From Sclerotinia nivalis (Eukaryota > Ascomycota > Leotiomycetes > Helotiales > Sclerotiniaceae), in the NCBI GenBank assembly GCA_029531795.1, contig JAPEIS010000015.1, positions 992,001 to 1,056,000 of the forward strand: DNA of 64,000 nucleotides. Direction: 5' to 3'. The notes under the pieces are model-generated. The model was given only the letters and a program-made list of their open reading frames with translations, made no database searches and was not told the origin of the DNA. Numbering within the stretch: position 1 is the first letter of the stretch; each line of letters starts with the position of its first letter. This document shows positions 43,617-56,500 of the stretch, one piece after another. A program made the position numbers and the translations under genes.

Positions 43617-44495
43617 TCAACCTTTCCAATGGAGGTCGGTAGCAACCTTTTCTTGTGCTGCGGATTTTACGAACATCATGAGACTTGAAACTGCCTCATT
43701 TTCAAGCTCATCCTCATGCATGATATCATCCTCAGCCGATACGTGACCTTTGCAGCATAGGCCCTTTCCATGCTCGTATATTTCCTCCCATTCATCCATA
43801 TCAAAACTTCCCTCACTTTCGGCGACCAAAAGTTCCCCATGTGAAGTGAATGCTAATACATGAATCGAAACTGCGTCTTGACATTCGAGAGGGGTAGGAT
43901 TTTCTGTGATAGTTGTGCCTTTCTCAGTATTCTTCAAGGCAAGTAAAACCGATGTCATGGTCATAGATAGCGGTATAGAAGCGGATAATAATGTCAGAAC
44001 CGATGTTTGAAGGAGGGCTGGGAGTAAGGGAAGATTCTGGGTGATCATTAATAAGTTAATTATAGAACAAGAGTAAGGCACACTTACCGAGCTGGCCTGT
44101 ACCAATTTCGACCAAGTAGTATCATTTTCTGGGATACTTGTAATCTGTAAAGTGATCTGAATAAGGGTTCGTGGAAAATTGTGGATGAGTATTATTTGGC
44201 GTAAAGAAGATTGAAGGATTGCTTCAAGATGTCTCTCCCGGGTGCCTAAGACATAATCAGTTCCAGATTCGTCAATCAAAAAGTATTCCTATGGGATATA
44301 CTAGCCTCCAACACCAGCAGCTGGTCTTACAATAACGTCTATAGCTGCTTCTTCTGGTAATTCATCGCGTCTCTGAACTTCAATAGGACCGTTTACAGCG
44401 CCAATAACAGTATAACCATTTTGTGAAAAGCTAGCAGAACCATCTGCTCTATGAAGAGGCGATAGTAAAGCTGTAGGTTCGGTTGAGCAGACCAT
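43617..44495 (-). CDS. RRP46: Exosome complex subunit RRP46
   Basis: Three exons on minus (44306-44495, 44088-44245, 43617-44036) give 255 aa. The ATG at 44495 is followed by the conserved opening LLSPLHRADGSASFSQNGYT, then VNGPIEVQRRDELPEEA and RPAAGVGGTRERHLEAIL, typical of Rrp46, an RNase-PH-fold subunit of the RNA exosome ring. It degrades and trims rRNA, snoRNA and mRNA as a structural, non-catalytic ring member. To rebuild the conserved GVGGTRERH the first intron (44246-44305) must use a GC donor (GAG/GCTAGT) with a TTAG acceptor: no GT is available at that position. The second intron (44037-44087) is 51 nt, a multiple of three without stop, so its retention would insert 17 residues rather than break the frame. 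The gene is divergent from the PP2A activator gene with a short shared promoter. Confidence 0.92.
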
Positions 44496-44778
44496 TTTGC
44501 GTTGGTTGTATGAGGAGAATGTAGATGTAGATGTAGATGTTGAGTCGAATTTATTTTGATTGCGATTGAAATCTTTCAAAGCTTGAGCATAGCTACAACA
44601 ATGAATGCACCATTTGGAATGTAGAGCGTAGAGATTGATTGTAATTTTTTGTTTATCGTTATCGCAAATGGGCGCTAAACGCTACTGGGCACTAACCGTG
44701 GGGTTAGTACCTGTCGAGCTTGTCTAGGTTTCCTTTCTTTTGTAATCAACAACAACAACAATATCAAGCATTCACAAA
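44496..44778. promoter_or_regulatory. Shared bidirectional promoter of RRP46 and the PP2A activator
   Basis: 283 bp separate the two divergent start codons. A TAGATG/TGTAGA repeat lies at 44519-44541, and the right edge is a CAACAA-rich leader ending in CACAAAATG. Divergent pairing of two housekeeping genes suggests co-expression (inference). Confidence 0.6.
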
Positions 44779-46074
44779 ATGTCTTCAACCACAGAAAACA
44801 TTCAGCATTCAGAAAATAAACCTGCTACAGGTGTACCTAACCTCCGCGATCGTCTCCCAAAATTAGAACCTCGAAAAAAGCGAAACCCACCATCAAATCC
44901 TCTTCCTGTCCCCGAAACCCCAGATCTTCCATCTCCTCCTGAACAATCAAGCTTAAAGTTTTGCAAGCCTACGAGACGAATCTTATCACCTCATGATCAT
45001 GGTCTTTTTCTTCGGTCTCCTACTTATAAATTGCTTCTAGCATTTGTCTTTGGTTTGACAGATTCAGTCATTGATACACCCGTATCAGCGATCAGCAACA
45101 ACGACCTTAGCTCCACTGTTACAAATATCCTCGAAATATTAGACAAAGTTGAAGATGTTGTACAAAGAAGTCCACCGGAAGAACAAGGCGATTCAAGATT
45201 TGGCAACAAAGGTTTCCGCGATTTCCTCGACTTAGCTACGAAGGAGCATAGTGGTTGGCACAAACAATTGGGCATTACATCCGGGGAAGCTATCGCCGAA
45301 GTCTCTACATACTTTCTACAATCTTTTGGAAACCGCACAAGAATAGATTATGGTTCGGGGCATGAATTGAACTTTATGATATGGTTATTATGTTTATACC
45401 AACTTGGAATAGTGACTCGTCAAGATTTCCGCCCGCTGGTCCTGAAAGTCTTTACGCGATATTTGGATCTTATGAGGATTATACAAAAAACATATTACTT
45501 AGAGCCAGCAGGTTCGCATGGAGTATGGGGACTTGATGATTACCAATTTCTTCCATTCTTATTTGGTGCTTCTCAACTTTTACATCATCCCTACATCCGT
45601 CCTTTGTCAATTCATCAAAATCTTATACTGGAAGAATATGGCAATGAATATCTGTACTTGGGACAAGTTAACTTTGTCAATAGCGTGAAGAATGTTGAAG
45701 GACTAAGATGGCACAGTCCAATGTTAGACGATATATCCTCTGCGAAAAACTGGACAAAGGTTGAAGATGGCATGAGAAGGATGTTTGTGGCCGAGGTTCT
45801 GAAAAAACTACCCGTCATGCAACATTTTCTCTTTGGATCATTGATACCTGCTGTGGATGGTATGAGCACAGAAGAAGAATTCGGGGTTCCAAATGAAGAA
45901 GATGATGCCGAGGGGGGAGAAGTAGTGGTTATGAAGGATGGAATGAAGCATGTTCATCAAATGAATAGTTGGGGTGATTGTTGCGGGATTAAGGTGCCGA
46001 GTAGTGTCGCGGCGGGCCAGGAAATGAAGAAAAGAATGGGGAATGAAGGATTGAGAAGGATACCTTTTGACTAA
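44779..46074 (+). CDS. Serine/threonine protein phosphatase 2A activator (PTPA, peptidyl-prolyl isomerase)
   Basis: A single exon of 431 aa, ATG in an A-rich context. The PTPA fold is marked by DYGSGHELNF (residues 190-199), GVWGLDDYQFLPFLFG (around residue 250, with Trp250 and Asp253-Asp254) and FSLHHPYIRP-type helices. These are the nucleotide/substrate-binding elements of the Rrd1/Rrd2 (Ypa) family, which activate PP2A-like phosphatases and act as proline isomerases. The tail WGDCCGIKVPSSVAAGQEMK is typical of one fungal subgroup; whether Rrd1- or Rrd2-type cannot be settled by eye. The ~80-residue N-terminal extension is proline-rich and disordered. Cytoplasmic/nuclear location is expected. 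Confidence 0.93.
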   Translation: MSSTTENIQHSENKPATGVPNLRDRLPKLEPRKKRNPPSNPLPVPETPDLPSPPEQSSLKFCKPTRRILSPHDHGLFLRSPTYKLLLAFVFGLTDSVIDTPVSAISNNDLSSTVTNILEILDKVEDVVQRSPPEEQGDSRFGNKGFRDFLDLATKEHSGWHKQLGITSGEAIAEVSTYFLQSFGNRTRIDYGSGHELNFMIWLLCLYQLGIVTRQDFRPLVLKVFTRYLDLMRIIQKTYYLEPAGSHGVWGLDDYQFLPFLFGASQLLHHPYIRPLSIHQNLILEEYGNEYLYLGQVNFVNSVKNVEGLRWHSPMLDDISSAKNWTKVEDGMRRMFVAEVLKKLPVMQHFLFGSLIPAVDGMSTEEEFGVPNEEDDAEGGEVVVMKDGMKHVHQMNSWGDCCGIKVPSSVAAGQEMKKRMGNEGLRRIPFD

Positions 46075-48413
46075 GATATGATAAATAGTTAATCAAATCA
46101 AGCTTCAGCATGGCATCTAAAGCTATAATAGCACATCTTTTACAGTTTTGCAGGTTTTTAATGCCTGATTTGGTTTTCATTCTAGATCTCATCCGGATCT
46201 TGACCCAGTTATGGAAAGCCCTTGTTGGAAATCCGACATCTGATGTCTGATATCTACCCCGACTTCTACTCGACCAGCGAGCTCGCCGAAACATGGAAAC
46301 AACCTCAATATGCGGGTTCCCGCAGGTTGCAGCAAGGCGAATATGCTAACAATTGTCTCACTGCGTTTGTTCTGCTGTTATTCCGCCAGCCGGTTCCCTG
46401 TATACAAGCAAAGTAGCTACCAATACAGATCAAAGGCAGTCCTAAGATCCTATATCCATCTTGCACCCTTTCTCCTTCTCCTTCCCCTTCCCCTTCTACT
46501 TCTACGTCTACTTCATTCATCTAATAAATCTCCGCCTCATTCCCATTTAAACCCAGCACAGCAATGACTACAACCACGCGCCAGATTCCTCTCCAGAGTG
46601 CAATACATACCCCCACCTCTCCCCCCATATCCCACGGCGCTCCAATCCCACCTCTAGTTTACCTCTATATTATCTAATAACATCATCTCACATCACAACA
46701 GTACGCGCAAAAGGTCACCAGATTCCGGCTCTCCATCGCCCACCACCCATCCAATTACCGGCGAACCCACACCCGGCTAGCCTATCCAAAGCTCTGAAAA
46801 AATCAAAGTAACGAATAGCTACGGACAGGAGATGCAGGAACTTATTTTCGCAACCGAAATTGCTATTTTAGAAGTATTATTGGGAAAATATCCGAGCATT
46901 GGAAGGAGTAGTTCTAAGAGATTTCTTTATATTTATTATTACTATCAACTGATTGGTTTATAAGTTATTTTCGGGTTTAGCATCCCGAGCCTTTTATTTT
47001 GACCTGTAGTTTTGAAGTTGGAGGAGCTGGGGATGTGTATATGTATATGTATATGTATGCGTGGGTGGATTGACTAAGTGCAAAGGTTAAAATGCTGTCG
47101 TCTATATATCCATTTTACGAACATCATTTACTACAATTCCTACTCGAAAATTTCCTCCTAGATGAGAGTTTAGAACTTCTGTTATGTGATTTCGCCGGCT
47201 CAGCTTGCGCCAATATAAATATGCACGGCAGACACTTACCCAGCATTTCATAATCCGAAGATCCTCAAACTGCATGGTTTGGAACTTCTAACCGCTATCA
47301 ATATTTTCACGCTAGGGAATATCGTGCATATATTGTTAGTCTATTATAGTAGCATATTATCCGCATACATCGAAGATTTGAGTTGAAGTACCGGGACTGG
47401 GAGTTGATGAATATGAGATTTATAGCAATTTATGGTAGGGTTTTTTTGGGAGAGGGGAAGGGTTTAGGGTTATATGAAGGGATTGGATGGGAGGGTTGTG
47501 AGCTATTGGGGGTGTGGTTTGGGTTGCGGATGAGGGTTTGGGGGGTTGTTGAAAGGGGAATGATGGATGGATGGATGGGCGGAAAAGGAATTTCTGTGGA
47601 AGTTGGTTTGTTTCATTTACATTTCAATGGATTTCAATTTTAATAGAAGACTAGTTTCCGCTAGGGAATTGGTAGATAGAACGTTCTTCGTGATGTGGCT
47701 GGTGTAGACCAAAATTGACTATTGATGACTTTGTCAATGATGGTATTATGTGTTATGGAAGTAGAATGGGAATAGTAGAGAAAAATATGCAATGAAAATC
47801 GAGTTGCTTGTCTAGGACTTTGGAGACGCTTTATGGGCTGTGAAATGAGATGAGATGCATTGTGCTCTTTGGTTCGGGAGCTGTGCTGGGATTTATTTGA
47901 GAAGGTTGTTGGTTATGATAAACGGATGTTGGTATTTGAACGAAATATTTACAAAGATTTGGTCAATGTAATCTAAAATAATTCGTGCATTTCCCTGGGC
48001 ACCCTTTTTCAACAAGTTGCGAGATTGAAGTTGGAAATATATTTTTGAATCAACTGAAGTTTTTATGATGCAGGCCAATGGATCAAGAAGAAAGAGATAT
48101 TGAATCAAGCTCCGAAGAATGATGAGTTGGGAAAAGAGTAGGATTCTGTATATGGGACATTATTTCATTTTATCATATCATATCTTTTCTGTTCACTCGA
48201 TTGATGCGAGATGTGAATTTGATGCGCCTATTTATCAAATAGCTCTTTGCCTTGACTTTTGATCGTCGAGTTGGATTACTGTTTAATGGGGTTGGGGCAA
48301 TTGAGTCTTGATGTTCTGCGTTGTGCCACACCATAGCATTTGGGAGCGCGGAGTGCGGATGTGAGGTAGATTTATATGGTGGAGGGTATGCTGGTACTAG
48401 ATGGCATAAGTGC

Positions 48414-48516
48414 ATAGAATGAATAGAATGAATAGAATGAATAGAATGAATAGAATGAATAGAATGAATAGAATGAATAGAATGAATAGAATGAATAGAA
48501 TGAATAGAATGAATAG
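48414..48516 (+). repeat. 9-bp minisatellite (AATAGAATG), about 11 copies
   Basis: Almost perfect array of AATAGAATG. Because the unit is a multiple of three, it reads as an Ile-His-Ser repeat in one minus-strand frame, a composition artefact rather than a gene. Confidence 0.95.
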
Positions 48517-51500
48517 CTTGAGAAATGATAGCTAAGCTGGACGGATGGAGGTGAATGAATAGTAAATTCATATTTTGATTCTTTTGGCCTGAAATTGAAG
48601 TGGAAAATAGAATATTTATGGATAGATTCGAGATTAGTGTTACTATGATAAACTCGTAAGGTATGTATTATGTTGTGTATAGTCTGCTAGGTAGGTGTCT
48701 AATGTTGCTGAACATAAAACAAGGTTTGCAGACCGCAACAAGAAAGATTAGTCGACGGGAAAGAGATAAATTGAAGGTGGTAGTGAATATAAAGTTACAG
48801 AATTTGAGAAATGAAGTGAATATTTGAGCTCCGTATTCATTATCGCTAGGCTAAATCATTTACCGATGTATTAGTCGTGTGGGTGAATGACATAGAGAGG
48901 ATAAGAATAGAGGAAGTATACTATCGTAACTCAAAAGAGGAGAGACAATTGATATTCATTATTCACATCTTATTTCCTCGGATATATCTCGAGGAAGAAA
49001 AAGAACGTGTAATCTAAATACATTATGATGGTTACTAAGACTCTCTTGACTCTCGCCTATCTTATATTTGAATTACCTTTAGATCTTTATGCTTATGGCA
49101 GTCTTATCTCGGGATATATAGATACACTCCGATCAAACTAAACTTTTCTGATCGCGGATTCTGGAAGTGATTTAAGTTCAAAATAAGGTAAAATAGGTTT
49201 TGGATTGTACTGGATCTCTAAAATATGGGGAGATGGGAGGAGAAAAGAAAAGTTTCTGGAAATGCTGAGGCTACGGATGTATAATAGAGGGATGGGAAAG
49301 AAAGGGATGTGGTGGGTATGCATTGAAGATACATTTAAAGCGGGGATAGACAATTAACTTTGGTACGTTGAAATGAATGGCAAAAGACAGTGAATGGGAG
49401 CCGAGACTTGTCAATTGTGTCTATTTGATAGTAAACTGTTGTTATGTATGAGATGGGTGTTTTCGGAGTATATATGGGTGCGCAACTTGCTATTGATTGA
49501 TGGATCTGAACCTTAGAGTACTCGAATAAGCAAGATAACCAAACAAACCATTACTTCTTTAATAGCAAGATCACGGATATTGCTAACGAGGATCCCTAGC
49601 TAAGTTCAGGTTGGGCTACAAACGTACTTGACTGAAATAGTGATAAATGCTTGGAGATGTTAGGGATATTTGGATAGCATTAGTAGTCAATCTAGAATCG
49701 ACGTTTCAGATAGATACTATTGTGAGAAGAGAACAATGTGAATGATTAACTGGTTGAGATCACTAGCCAGCGTCGCCAGTGGTAGTATCAACATCCCTCC
49801 ACTTTGGAATCAATATTTGAACTGAAACTTCACTTTACCTTCTATCTAACAGTTCTCATCTTGGAACAAGCCTGGAGGCGAGTGAGAGATTCATATGTCT
49901 AACAAGACAAGATGTCTCCGGAAAGGTTACACTTTCAATATGGGACTTGCAATGGAGGAGGCCTGGAATTCGTCAAGAAAGGGTTGAGGTTGACCAAAAG
50001 CGTAATCTCTCCTGGGTTCCGAATCTCGACTCGGTCACGGATATTGATCGATGCCATCGATCAACTGGTCGAAGCATAACCACGTTTTATGTCCTCGGCC
50101 GGGCGTCCGGTAAGGAGCCCCGTAGGATTTTGTGTAATCAATGCATGAATTATCGGTACGTACTTTCCGGTGTTTCTCGAAAACCTGGTATTCCGCATGA
50201 AAGGAGGGAGACATGATGAAATCTATGAACTGTCAAGTATGAATTATGAAGCATGAAGTAATGGAGTCAGCAGTTAAAACATCATTGACACATTTCTTGA
50301 CCGAGTACCGGCCATCGTTTTACCCCGCACCACACACATCATGCATGTATGCTATCTGAGATGCTCCTGAGCCACAGAGCGCTGCAGATACGAAGCAAAG
50401 TATCTTTGTTGCGATCGTCAACTTGAGTGATGGAAAGAGGAAAAATAAATAAATGAAATCCAGAAAGAAAAATACGAAGACATGAATAGAAAATGGGATT
50501 TGACCATTCCAGATATTTCTTATAATAGCAAGAACTATTTTGACGTGAGATTTGATCGAGGTTGAGTTGATGCGGACATGTCACTTCATTCTTCAAAACT
50601 TCCCTCTTACGGTACTCGGCACTCGTGAGGAATGTAAGAACTCTGACTTCATCCAAGAACTGAATCTTTGAATAATTGGGGTCCAAATTCTAGGCCTTTT
50701 GAAATCCCGAATCCCGCACCATTTTATTTTTTCCAACTTAGGAAATTCACGATTCTTGTCAAAATTGTTCGGTGAAAAGAAAAAGAAATGCTCAGCCCGT
50801 TGCGTCGGTGGGCGAAGCATTCGAAGCTCTGTATTTTTTGCCGCAGCGGAGACGCCATATATTTTCGTGAAACAGGCTGGAAGCTGGAAGAACATATATA
50901 TGGCTCATTTAGACAAGGCTGTTGATACATGATTGTCAGATGTAGAGCAAAAGAGCTAAGCCAAAAAAGCGGCTGCGGGAATGGGTTGGACAAAATGAGT
51001 GGTAAAAGAATTATGCTGGATTCTATTTGATCGAGGCTATGCAATTTTTTGTTGAAGCTTGGAGATTGATGATTGGACGTGAGAGGAAGCATCAAAAAGA
51101 GCAGACTGATGGGATTGATGAAATTAATGAGAGACCCCGAGAATTTTTGGGTAGATCTGAATTGGTCCACCTTGTTGGTACTCGGCGGTACATTGTGACA
51201 AGCGACTTCGATGAAGGGGCATGCCATGAAAATCTGGGTCTTGGTTATTCTTGACTCTTCTAAGCTTTAGATGATATCCGTTAATGAAGTTTTTATCATT
51301 ATATAAAATTTGCTAGTGGAAAATGATTGATAGAAATATCATTTCATTATATAAATCGTTCTTGAAGAATTATCTTTTATCAATGTATAGTAGATCTTTC
51401 AAAATATTTAGATAGAGAAAAATAAATGGTGGGGGTTTCCGTTTCTATTCAATACACCTATGTGCATAACTAGCTTCCAAAACGGAATGGGCAACAACTT

Positions 51501-53385
51501 TCTCTCTCCGTTTTTAAGCGCCTTTGTGCTTATGGCCCCATCTTGAAGCCCATGTTAATGGACCTTCTTTTCGCTTGAACAAGACCATTACGATCATTAC
51601 CCTTGAGACTTAAGCTTCTTGAAACACAAAGCCAAGCCATTTCCTACCAAAGTAACCTTAGGTACGTGACGGACAAACCAATAGGGATTTGGGACTCTTC
51701 AAACATTTTTAATTTTCTTAATCCAACTTTACGGAGTGGATGCAGGACCTCGGGAACTCATCCTCGGAGGGATGAGAGGGCTTTGAAGGAAGGATGAAGA
51801 CGGTAGAGACGATCTACCCTCGATATGATTTTTTTGAATGATGCATTTTCTGGCTGTGCAATGTGCACAAGATCTAGGATGAGGAACAAAAAGGTACAGC
51901 TAGCTAGATGAGTATTTCTAACATCGAAAAAGATGCACAGCCACTGTCGCCGTCATACCTGTCATGCCGACTTGCCATGTTATGCCATGAGTATCAAGAC
52001 CTAAAAAGCTCGGGCTGATTTGAAGCTTGACTTAAAAGAATGCTTGATCTGCCTTGCCCCAGTAATGGGTTTGTATATCCGGAGCTGTATCTTATTATGT
52101 AGGTAGGAGAATTGACTTCCAACTAACAAAATTGAAGAATGACCTGTTTTTTGAGATTCTTGATGAAAGCTTCCCGTACCTTTCATACCTTGTAAACCGT
52201 CACTGATTGTAGATTCCCTTGAGCATTCCCTTGTAGAATTTAATGGCAAACGGGTCAAATTATGGCAAAATTGATGGTATTTGGTCAGCCAAGTAAAAGC
52301 GCCTATCCAGCCGTGCGTTTCCACTTCCACCCACTCTTTATATGGAATATTTCTAAATTCTATCAGATCGCCTAGTTGTCCTGTACTTAGGCTTGGGCTA
52401 GAAAGATTGCGCGCAGTCGTCTAGATTTGCTTTCTCCTCCGCCATTCAACTTTACTCCACCTGCTCGTCATTTCTGAGCTATCCCCTTTTATTCTAATGC
52501 AGTACTTCTTTGTATTGCTTGTTGTTATTTCGCCAGCGTCAATTTCTCTGTTTGGTCGTCAATCACCAAATTAATCGCCGGCCCTTGTACCTGGGTCTGT
52601 GATTCCGTTCGTTCTCCCGTCTGCTAAGTCCCTGTCACTTTACATGGCTTTTAAAGAAGCACGGAAACTAGGAAATTTATAGACAGATCAAAGTTAAAAA
52701 ATAAAATAAGGCTTTCTACTATTATTCTCCATTTCTCTGGAACACCAACAACAAATAACTTCAACCCTTTTGATTTCGCCCTTTACGAACTTTCTCCTCC
52801 ATTGATAACATCATCTGTTGTTTCTTCCCTTTTTACTCAATTATATACAAAGCCATTGTCCCACCACTATAACCACCACCACTTTCCTCGTCGCATTGGA
52901 CTTTTTGATTGCTGAAACATTCAACGACTTGCTTGTTCTTGCACTGCTTATCTTAGCCTTAGCGCCTAAACGTTAATCGCTGCCCCCCTCCAGCTCTGAA
53001 GCCTGTCCTTGTCGATTTCGTACCATACCCCCCAGTTCGCGAAGAAGGGTTTCCCTCACTCTTCCAACTCCTCTTTTCAATCGTCCATCCCCATCCCTTT
53101 TCATCCCACCCCATCCCATCTTACAGAAGCGCCTGCATCTATTTTCTGTCAGCTCACCATCATCATCCATATTTTTATCTTTTCTCACGAATAGAACAGC
53201 TTCGTCTTCCCAATTTCATTCACCCGTACGAACATTACAGACCCCCAAACTTTCAAGAATCCGAATTTATCTCTTCCTCTTCCATATTGCTACGAGACTG
53301 GTATCATCCACCGAACCTGTTCATCTCAATTGCAGATTTGTGACCTGCATATAAGACCCGCAACACCGATTCCCGAGGCTGCAGC

Positions 53386-53427
53386 ATGACCAAAACCTAC
53401 ATGTTGACCACACCTGTAGTTGATTAG
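53386..53427 (+). promoter_or_regulatory. Upstream ORF (13 codons) in the leader of the zinc-finger gene
   Basis: ATG ACC .. GAT TAG encodes MTKTYMLTTPVVD, 80 nt before the main ATG at 53508 and in a different frame. If the leader is transcribed to here, it could reduce initiation at the main start. Transcript limits are inferred. Confidence 0.45.
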
Positions 53428-53507
53428 GCCTACAATCAAAAGACCACAGGTTTTTATCCAAATCGTACCCCCAAAGGATACATAGCCTCATACATTCTCC
53501 ACAAGTT

Positions 53508-56500
53508 ATGTCTTCATACACTTCCGTCTCAGCACATTCAGTCAACTCTCAAGTTCAACTCTCGCAAGAGACCGACTCTCTCTACCTGAATACACACCAC
53601 ATATCCAACACACAATTTGACTCAACTCTCCTGTCACCATACAATCAATCGCATACATTCAGTAATTCTACCAGTCCATACAACATTGGCGGTACACCAG
53701 TCGAAAGTCTTTCCGAATACAGCAATTTTGGTAGTGACTATAGTGAAATCGAAGACGAGTACTTTGGAGTGGATTTCGACGCTGGCGTACAGCGAATAGA
53801 TTCACTTCCCTCAACCCTCACAACATACCCGATAGACGATTATACAAACATTATACATCAGGCATCTACGAACATTGAAAGTCAAAAAACATCAGAAACT
53901 CTCACGGCTTCAACGTATCCTCTAAGCCCTAAGGATACAAACATTCCAAACACACCCTCTCCCAGAAGCGAAGTAAATGATAAAGTCCACTCAATCATTA
54001 CACATCACGAAATAGAAATTGAAAACGAATCAAATCAGTCGGGATTTCCTTTCCCCGAATTGACATCGACACTTAATACACTGCAATTGACGCCGGACAA
54101 TAGCGGTAGCAGTCATACGAGCGCCGAAGGGGTGGAGCCAACAAGCATGGCTTTTCGTGCCCATAGTCCGCATGTGACTGTTTCGCAGTGGGCTGAAGAA
54201 CAATCATTGACTAGGCCCGACTTTGCGCCGGATATGAGACAACATGGGAAGCAGATGAACACCGGTTTCAAGAACTATCAATATCCATCCCAAAATTTTG
54301 ATCAGAGTTCCAAAGTGACCGCATCACGGAATGATGAAGGAGTGTGGAGACCGAATGGTACAACGGGCCTGACTGGATTGGATCCTGAGAGACGAAAAGT
54401 GATCTCAAATGCCGAAATTCCCAATCTGAAAGAACAAGAAGAGCGGCGGCATATTAATGACACAAATATACAGGTGCAATTGTGGCGCCAAAGAGGCAAT
54501 TCAACTAGTGATCCAAATGTACCGAGATCTAGGGACTCGACTTATGCAGTGCAAATTGAGCAGGCTGAAGTTAATTTAGCGCCAGTGGATGATGCCGCAA
54601 GCATCAGAGAAAATAGATTTCTTGATGGGCAAGTTTACTACAACATCAAAGGCGAATCCCCAACTGATGTAGATATAAAATTGATGAGCCAGATGCGTCA
54701 ATTCAACGATGCTCCTGCGCTACCATACATGACAGTCAGCGACTTCCAAGCGCCACAGACGGCGAACGATGCCATCCAAAAGTGGAATGGAGACGCAGAT
54801 ACCTTCTCACTAATATCACGTGCAGCAACTTGGGGTACGCGGCGGAAAAGTGAGTCAAGTTTAATGGACTATGACGCCGTTGCCGATGGTAGTTTCCTCA
54901 AGAAATTATCGATCAAGCATGAAAAGAAAGGACCAGGGCGTTGGTCCAATCTTTCGAGCTTGGGACAACGCGCGGTGACTCATGTCAAGAGGGCTCGCAG
55001 CTCGTCAAACTTGCAAGATACTTCGACGGAAATGAACCAAAAGCAGAACAATTCAAACAATCTAGCGCCACCTCCCAGAACATCCAGCTTTGGTAAAAGT
55101 AGGAAGCCAACACCAAGTCTCAACACCGCGATAGCGGCAATGACCGGAACGGTCGCTGCTGTCGGTACAAGTGCACATCATCCTCCGCACGCCCGCAATG
55201 GCTCAGCATCTCCAAAAAGCCCTCTTCTAAATCTATCATTCCTCCGCAAGGACAGTGGACGAACTAGAAGCAAGAGCGAGCTGTCAATTCGAGAGAGCGC
55301 GTCTGCTAAAGTATCTGCTATTGGTGAACTCTGGAAAAAGCAAGGTGGCCCACCTGTTCCTACTTTGGCTCCTCAATCGTTGGTTGAGCCTGAGTCGGTC
55401 ATTTCCACCACCAGGCACTTCCCAGAGCCGATTGATCACGACGACGAGGATGATGAGGATGATGAGCAAGGTGATGAAGGTGACATGAGAATGGAACCTG
55501 CACTATTGGAACCAATCGTACCCACTTATGAAGGTTTTAAAGAGCACGTACGGCGGCTGAATCCTGACATGAATCCAAAGTTCAATTGGCTTGTGAGCCG
55601 CATTGCTCATCAGCAAGAAATTCGATACAAGAATCTACTCGATCAACGGGTCAAACATATGCAAGCCATCATGAATCACAACTGCCCTGCTAGACCACAT
55701 TGCATTGCATTAGGCGGAAGTGCTACAGTATTTGATGCTAAGGGAAAAGTTCGGGAGAATGACCGCAGTGCTGGCGGGTTACAACTTGTAACAGACTTTT
55801 CCGACGATTCAAATCCTGGTGATGGTGCTCTTTCAAGTGAAACTTTCCCCAAAGGTGTTCCCTTACCGCCAACTCGAAATCTTCCAGCAGAATTTGAATG
55901 CCAATTGTGCTTCAAGGCTAAGAAATTTCACAAACCCTCAGATTGGACAAAACATGTCCATGAAGATGTCCAACCATTCACTTGTACTTATGACAAATGC
56001 AGGGAACCAAAATCATTCAAACGAAAGGCCGATTGGGTTCGCCATGAGAATGAGAGACATAGGCATTTGGAGTGGTGGATTTGTGAAATAGATGATTGCA
56101 GACATCCTTGTTATCGAAAGGACAATTTTTTGCAGCATCTAGTTCGCGAGCATAAGTTACCAGAGCCTAAACAAAAGACAAAAGCTGCTATCAAAAGGGC
56201 AAAACATCCTGAGCTAGCATGGGATATGTTGGATAAATGTCATCACGAAACAACAAATAAACCACAGGATGAGCCATGCAAATTCTGCGGAAAATCTTTC
56301 ACCACTTGGAAAAAACTTACTGTTCATCTAGCGAAACATATGGAGCACATCAGTTTGCCTGTTCTTCAACTTGTTGATCAGAAGAATGTTGATGCTGATA
56401 CAATCATCAGCCCAGTTGAACAAAATTTTAGTCCATGCCCAATAAGTCCAATTGGCGGAACCAAATTGGAAGGCTCAAGTCCTTATGTTATGGGAAATAT

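Larger units (their letters stand above)
46075..53507. other. Gene-poor tract with a minisatellite, ending in a long leader
   Basis: No supported gene in 7.4 kb; several open frames of 70-170 codons (for example 50724-51227 on minus, 51027-51254 on +) have no recognisable pattern and overlap one another. It contains a TGTATA array (about 47037-47058) and the 9-bp minisatellite at 48414-48516. From about 52400 on the + strand is C/T-rich with many CA and TC runs, typical of a long fungal promoter and 5' UTR for the zinc-finger gene. Small genes of only a few short exons cannot be excluded. Confidence 0.5.

Noticed and set aside
44496..44579. N-terminal extension of RRP46
   Set aside because: Begins at TTG and encodes a Ser-Thr repeat from the promoter TAGATG array; the conserved protein starts at 44495.
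48173..48571. 132-codon minus-strand frame with an Ile-His-Ser repeat
   Set aside because: Created by the 9-bp minisatellite, whose unit length is a multiple of three.
50724..51227. 167-codon minus-strand open frame
   Set aside because: Low-complexity hydrophobic/Ser-rich composition, overlapped by open frames on the other strand, no domain or signal recognised.
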